Part shown: in pieces, positions 23,804-24,512 of the stretch
Layout: each line of letters starts with the position of its first letter
Numbering within the stretch: the stretch's first letter is position 1
Origin: an uncultured Christensenella sp.
GTDB lineage: Bacteria > Bacillota > Clostridia > Christensenellales > Pumilibacteraceae
Direction: 5' to 3'
DNA length: 24,512 nucleotides
Assembly: GCA_910585055.1 (NCBI GenBank)
Contig: CAJUBY010000029.1
Coordinates: forward strand, 1 to 24,512
Notes under the pieces: model-generated
What the model was told of the DNA's origin: nothing
The model's database searches: none
Seen by the model: the letters and a program-made list of their open reading frames with translations, nothing else
Program-made: the position numbers and the translations under genes

Positions 23804-24512
23804 ATGGAATTCTACGAAAACGATATCCGATCTATCGAGCTCAGAGACGAAAACGATTCGCAGCAGATAGCCGAAATAGGACAGGCGTTGTCATCGCCCA
23901 CAAGAGTCGAAATACTACGTCTTTTGAACGGCAGACCTTATCTTATGAGCGAGATAGCGACGACTCTTAATATTCAGCCGTCGAGTGCGGCGTTCCACTT
24001 GAAAATGCTCGAAAACGCAGGGCTTATCAATACCGAATATTCTACGCTCGGCAAAGGGTCGAGTAAATGGTATTCGTACGGTCCGCGCGACATTATCCTG
24101 CGCCTGCGTCCGCTCGAAGGGGCGTCTGACGGCGGCTGCGCTCCGTATACCGCAGATATAAGCATAGGCGACTATATAGACGCGCAGTTAAGCGCCGAAA
24201 GCGGATTTGCGACCGATCGCAAAGTGCTTACGGCAAACAATCCTAAAAATATTTTCCATCCGGAACGACACAATACGCAAATTATTTGGAACAGCTTTTA
24301 CGGATACGTCACATACGCAATACCCAATTCGTTTACGTCGGTCGCGCCGCTGTCGGAGATTTTACTGTCTGTGGAATTATGCTCCGAAACGCACGGTTAT
24401 AACAACGACTATCCGAGCGATATAACATTCTGGATAAATTCACGGGAATTATGCACATGGACGTGTCCGGGCGATTTCGGCGATAAATACGGATTGTTTA
24501 CTCCGTCGTGGT
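23804..24512 (+). CDS. ArsR-type winged-helix transcriptional regulator with C-terminal beta domain (partial)
   Basis: The gene runs off the window after 236 codons. Residues about 20-95 form an ArsR-like winged helix: QALSSPTRVEILRLL (27-41), MSEIATTLNIQPSSAAFHLK (48-67, with the recognition helix), then the wing LGKGSSKWYSYG. No cysteine pair of the metal-sensing ArsR kind is seen in the helices. The rest (about 125-236) looks beta-rich, with SVELCSETHGYNNDYPSDIT and ELCTWTCPGDFGDKYGLF; this long C-terminal region is not part of classical ArsR proteins and is probably a ligand-sensing domain. AAAGGAGAG stands just before the ATG. It diverges from the lipoprotein/GH36 operon and likely controls it. 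Confidence 0.82.
   Translation, partial: MEFYENDIRSIELRDENDSQQIAEIGQALSSPTRVEILRLLNGRPYLMSEIATTLNIQPSSAAFHLKMLENAGLINTEYSTLGKGSSKWYSYGPRDIILRLRPLEGASDGGCAPYTADISIGDYIDAQLSAESGFATDRKVLTANNPKNIFHPERHNTQIIWNSFYGYVTYAIPNSFTSVAPLSEILLSVELCSETHGYNNDYPSDITFWINSRELCTWTCPGDFGDKYGLFTPSW

Overview
The window looks like chromosomal DNA of an anaerobic, probably gut-dwelling, member of the Bacillota (Clostridia-like, likely uncultured). This rests on AGGAG-type ribosome binding sites, lipoprotein signals, surface proteins with InlB/Listeria-Bacteroides repeats and FIVAR-like modules, and Gly/Ala-rich C-terminal membrane anchors ending in Arg/Lys. It is inference; no 16S or housekeeping marker is present. 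There are no tRNA, rRNA or CRISPR features and no complete mobile element.

Layout: 67-4687 (minus) holds a large membrane-anchored M60-type metallopeptidase with carbohydrate-binding-like domains, followed after 13 nt by a flavodoxin. 4844-5164 (minus) is a lone TfoX N-terminal-domain protein. 5296-14294 (minus) is a tight four-gene operon: a cytosolic ADP-ribosylglycohydrolase (ARH)-fold protein, a secreted ARH-fold protein with a two-domain binding tail, a membrane-anchored stand-alone copy of that tail, and a huge surface esterase with a frameshift near its 3' end. The genes overlap by 4 bp, 4 bp, or are 3 bp apart. An AraC regulator (14363-15289, plus) diverges from this operon. A MscS channel (15470-16447, minus) separates it from a second surface operon, 16604-23479 (minus): a 1206-aa lipoprotein built of three repeated units, a secreted concanavalin-like/FIVAR-like protein, and a GH36-like lipoprotein. 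A winged-helix ArsR-type regulator (23804 to the window end, plus) diverges from it.

How they may work together: both operons look like polysaccharide-utilisation loci of the Gram-positive kind, with a divergent regulator, surface binding proteins and surface hydrolases but no transporter inside the window. The most unusual element is the first operon, where the ARH fold, best known for removing ADP-ribose from proteins, occurs as a cytosolic/extracellular pair joined to carbohydrate-binding-like modules and a surface esterase. I infer that this pair cleaves an exported substrate, most likely a glycoside; the alternative is removal of ADP-ribose from extracellular targets. The M60 peptidase, esterase and alpha-galactosidase-like enzyme together would fit attack on a decorated glycoprotein or polysaccharide such as mucin, but the substrate cannot be read from the sequence.
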